Origin: an uncultured Erysipelotrichaceae bacterium | Lineage (GTDB): Bacteria; Bacillota_I; Bacilli_A; RF39; UBA660 | Assembly (NCBI GenBank): GCA_902795675.1 | Contig: CADBLZ010000015.1 | Span: forward strand, 1 to 7,291 | Direction: 5' to 3' | DNA: 7,291 nucleotides | Part shown: one piece after another, positions 6,477 through 7,291 of the stretch | Layout of the letters: every line of letters starts with the position of its first letter | Numbering within the stretch: position 1 is the first letter of the stretch | Notes under the pieces: model-generated | Told to the model about the DNA's origin: nothing | The model's input: only the letters and a program-made list of their open reading frames with translations | Database searches by the model: none | Program-made: the position numbers and the translations under genes

Positions 6477-7136
6477 TCATATTATAAAATAAATTAATAG
6501 ATAAATGGAATTATGAATTGCGTGCATTAACATAGAAACGTAAATATTATTGTACTTTTTATACACCAAACCAAATACTATACTTAAACCTAAATATGGA
6601 AGTACTAGTAATAAATCCTTAACATAATAAACAGAACTTAGTATATGAGTAAAACTAAATAATAAAGCTGTTATTATAATAAATACCTTATCATTACTAC
6701 TTAACTTAGTAAAACTACCTCTAAATACTAATTCCTCAATAAAAGGAGAGAAAATAGAAGCAGTTAATATTTCTGCAATAGGGAAGCTGTTCATAATAAC
6801 TTGATTAGCTTCTTCATTCATATTAGTTCCAATATTTAAACGAGAAATAATAATAGAAGTAACAATCATCCATATGAATCCCTTAACATAGTAAGGAATA
6901 CTATCAGTGAACATCTTTAACTTAAATGTCTTAGCATCATTAACTAATCTTTTTCTAAATAAACTACCAACTAGAACAGCAAAAACGACGTAAGTTAGAA
7001 TAATACTTAAATTTGCTCCTAGACCTAAGGGAACAAAAAAAGAGAGTATTTTACTTGGTAATAATAAATATATTCCAATTAGAATTAACCCTCCCAAAAA
7101 AACTTTAATATCAAAAATTTTATTTTGTTTTTTCAC
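6477..7136 (-). CDS. CPBP family intramembrane metalloprotease (CAAX protease/Abi type)
   Basis: This 219-residue polytopic protein has an intact CPBP (PF02517) active site. Motif 1 is FIEELVFRG (E134, E135, R139), motif 2 FSFTH (H164), and motif 3 MHAIHNS (H205, N209). Hydrophobic segments run throughout. Members are membrane-embedded proteases related to Rce1; known bacterial roles include bacteriocin self-immunity and peptide processing, but most are uncharacterised, and no bacteriocin precursor is visible here. The start is GTG 7134-7136, since an in-frame stop (7149-7151) lies just upstream and the next Met is about 75 codons in. The SD AAGGA (7146-7150) lies inside the last codons of the preceding gene, 5 bases away, which suggests translational coupling. 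The stop is TGA (6477-6479) followed at once by TAA, the only TGA stop in the window. Substrate unknown. Confidence 0.92.
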   Translation of the reverse strand: MKKQNKIFDIKVFLGGLILIGIYLLLPSKILSFFVPLGLGANLSIILTYVVFAVLVGSLFRKRLVNDAKTFKLKMFTDSIPYYVKGFIWMIVTSIIISRLNIGTNMNEEANQVIMNSFPIAEILTASIFSPFIEELVFRGSFTKLSSNDKVFIIITALLFSFTHILSSVYYVKDLLLVLPYLGLSIVFGLVYKKYNNIYVSMLMHAIHNSIYLLIYFII

Positions 7137-7141
7137 TGTTA

Positions 7142-7291
7142 TTATTCCTTAATATATCCTAAAGCTTTTAATCTGCTAACAATGTCGGATCTAGGTCTAT
7201 TACCAACTAATCTATTAGCAGTTGTTGTTTCTTCACCGTCATTAATAAATACTGTAGTAGGAGTACCACTAGTATTAGCTATATCTTTAAA
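7142..7291 (-). CDS. C-terminal part of a thioredoxin-like protein (5' end outside window)
   Basis: The minus-strand frame is open from the window edge to TAA at 7142-7144, giving the last 49 residues of a longer protein. The segment contains SGTPTTVFINDG, the cis-proline loop and following beta strand typical of thioredoxin-fold proteins, then a C-terminal helix (about residues 33-45). The CxxC site, if present, is upstream of the window, so reductase, oxidase or bacillithiol/peroxiredoxin-like roles cannot be told apart. No signal peptide can be assessed. It ends 5 bases before the CPBP protease gene, whose SD lies in its last codons, so it is upstream in the same transcript. The family call rests on a short stretch. 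Confidence 0.68.
   Translation of the reverse strand, partial: FKDIANTSGTPTTVFINDGEETTTANRLVGNRPRSDIVSRLKALGYIKE

Noticed and set aside
6477..7136. Calling the CPBP protein an abortive-infection phage defence or bacteriocin immunity factor
   Set aside because: The family is broad, and no bacteriocin precursor, phage-defence partner or mobile element is visible; only the protease family can be supported.
1..7291. CRISPR arrays, insertion sequences, tRNA or rRNA genes, riboswitches
   Set aside because: No spaced direct repeats, transposase motifs, tRNA-like cloverleaf or long structured leader was seen; all gaps between genes are under 90 bases.

Overview
The window is about 7.3 kb of very A+T-rich bacterial DNA, packed with genes and with almost no non-coding sequence. 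Trp is always TGG and no frame contains an internal TGA. Seven of the eight genes end in TAA; one ends in TGA followed directly by TAA. Strong Shine-Dalgarno sites, TATAAT-type -10 boxes and short A/T-rich terminator hairpins fit a low-G+C Bacillota. The standard code, extreme A+T bias and compactness suggest an uncultured Bacilli/Mollicutes-related lineage (for example RF39-like gut bacteria). This placement is inference; no rRNA or marker phylogeny is available here.

Layout: (1) positions 1-591 (+) hold the C-terminal end of a polytopic membrane protein, probably a GT-C type glycosyltransferase, followed by a terminator. (2) A complete COG0523/CobW-type P-loop GTPase (metallochaperone family) lies at 645-1760 (+) with its own extended -10 promoter. 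(3) A convergent terminator separates it from a large YfhO-family membrane protein on the minus strand (1771-4137). (4) An 86-bp divergent promoter region separates YfhO from a GT2 polyprenyl-phosphate glycosyltransferase of the CsbB/GtrB/DPM1 type (4224-5180, +). (5) A second convergent terminator is followed by four minus-strand genes. In transcription order these are a thioredoxin-like protein (C-terminal part only, running off the right edge), a CPBP intramembrane protease, a membrane-anchored metallophosphoesterase-like protein, and a small membrane-anchored PTS EIIB-like protein.

The GT2 enzyme and YfhO correspond to the CsbB/YfhO pair known from Bacillus and Staphylococcus. There the GT2 loads a sugar onto undecaprenyl phosphate inside the cell, and YfhO uses the lipid-linked sugar outside to decorate lipoteichoic acid. 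The truncated first gene may belong to the same envelope-glycan theme. No GtcA-like flippase is visible in the window.

The least ordinary part is the right-hand cluster. The metallophosphoesterase-like protein has lost four of the usual active-site residues (GNH to GDD; GHxH to GDxL). Its neighbour is an EIIB domain whose phosphorylated cysteine is replaced by Asn and which contains no cysteine at all. Two adjacent membrane-tethered, apparently non-canonical enzyme domains, downstream of an intact CPBP protease and a thioredoxin-like protein, are the best candidate here for an undescribed function.
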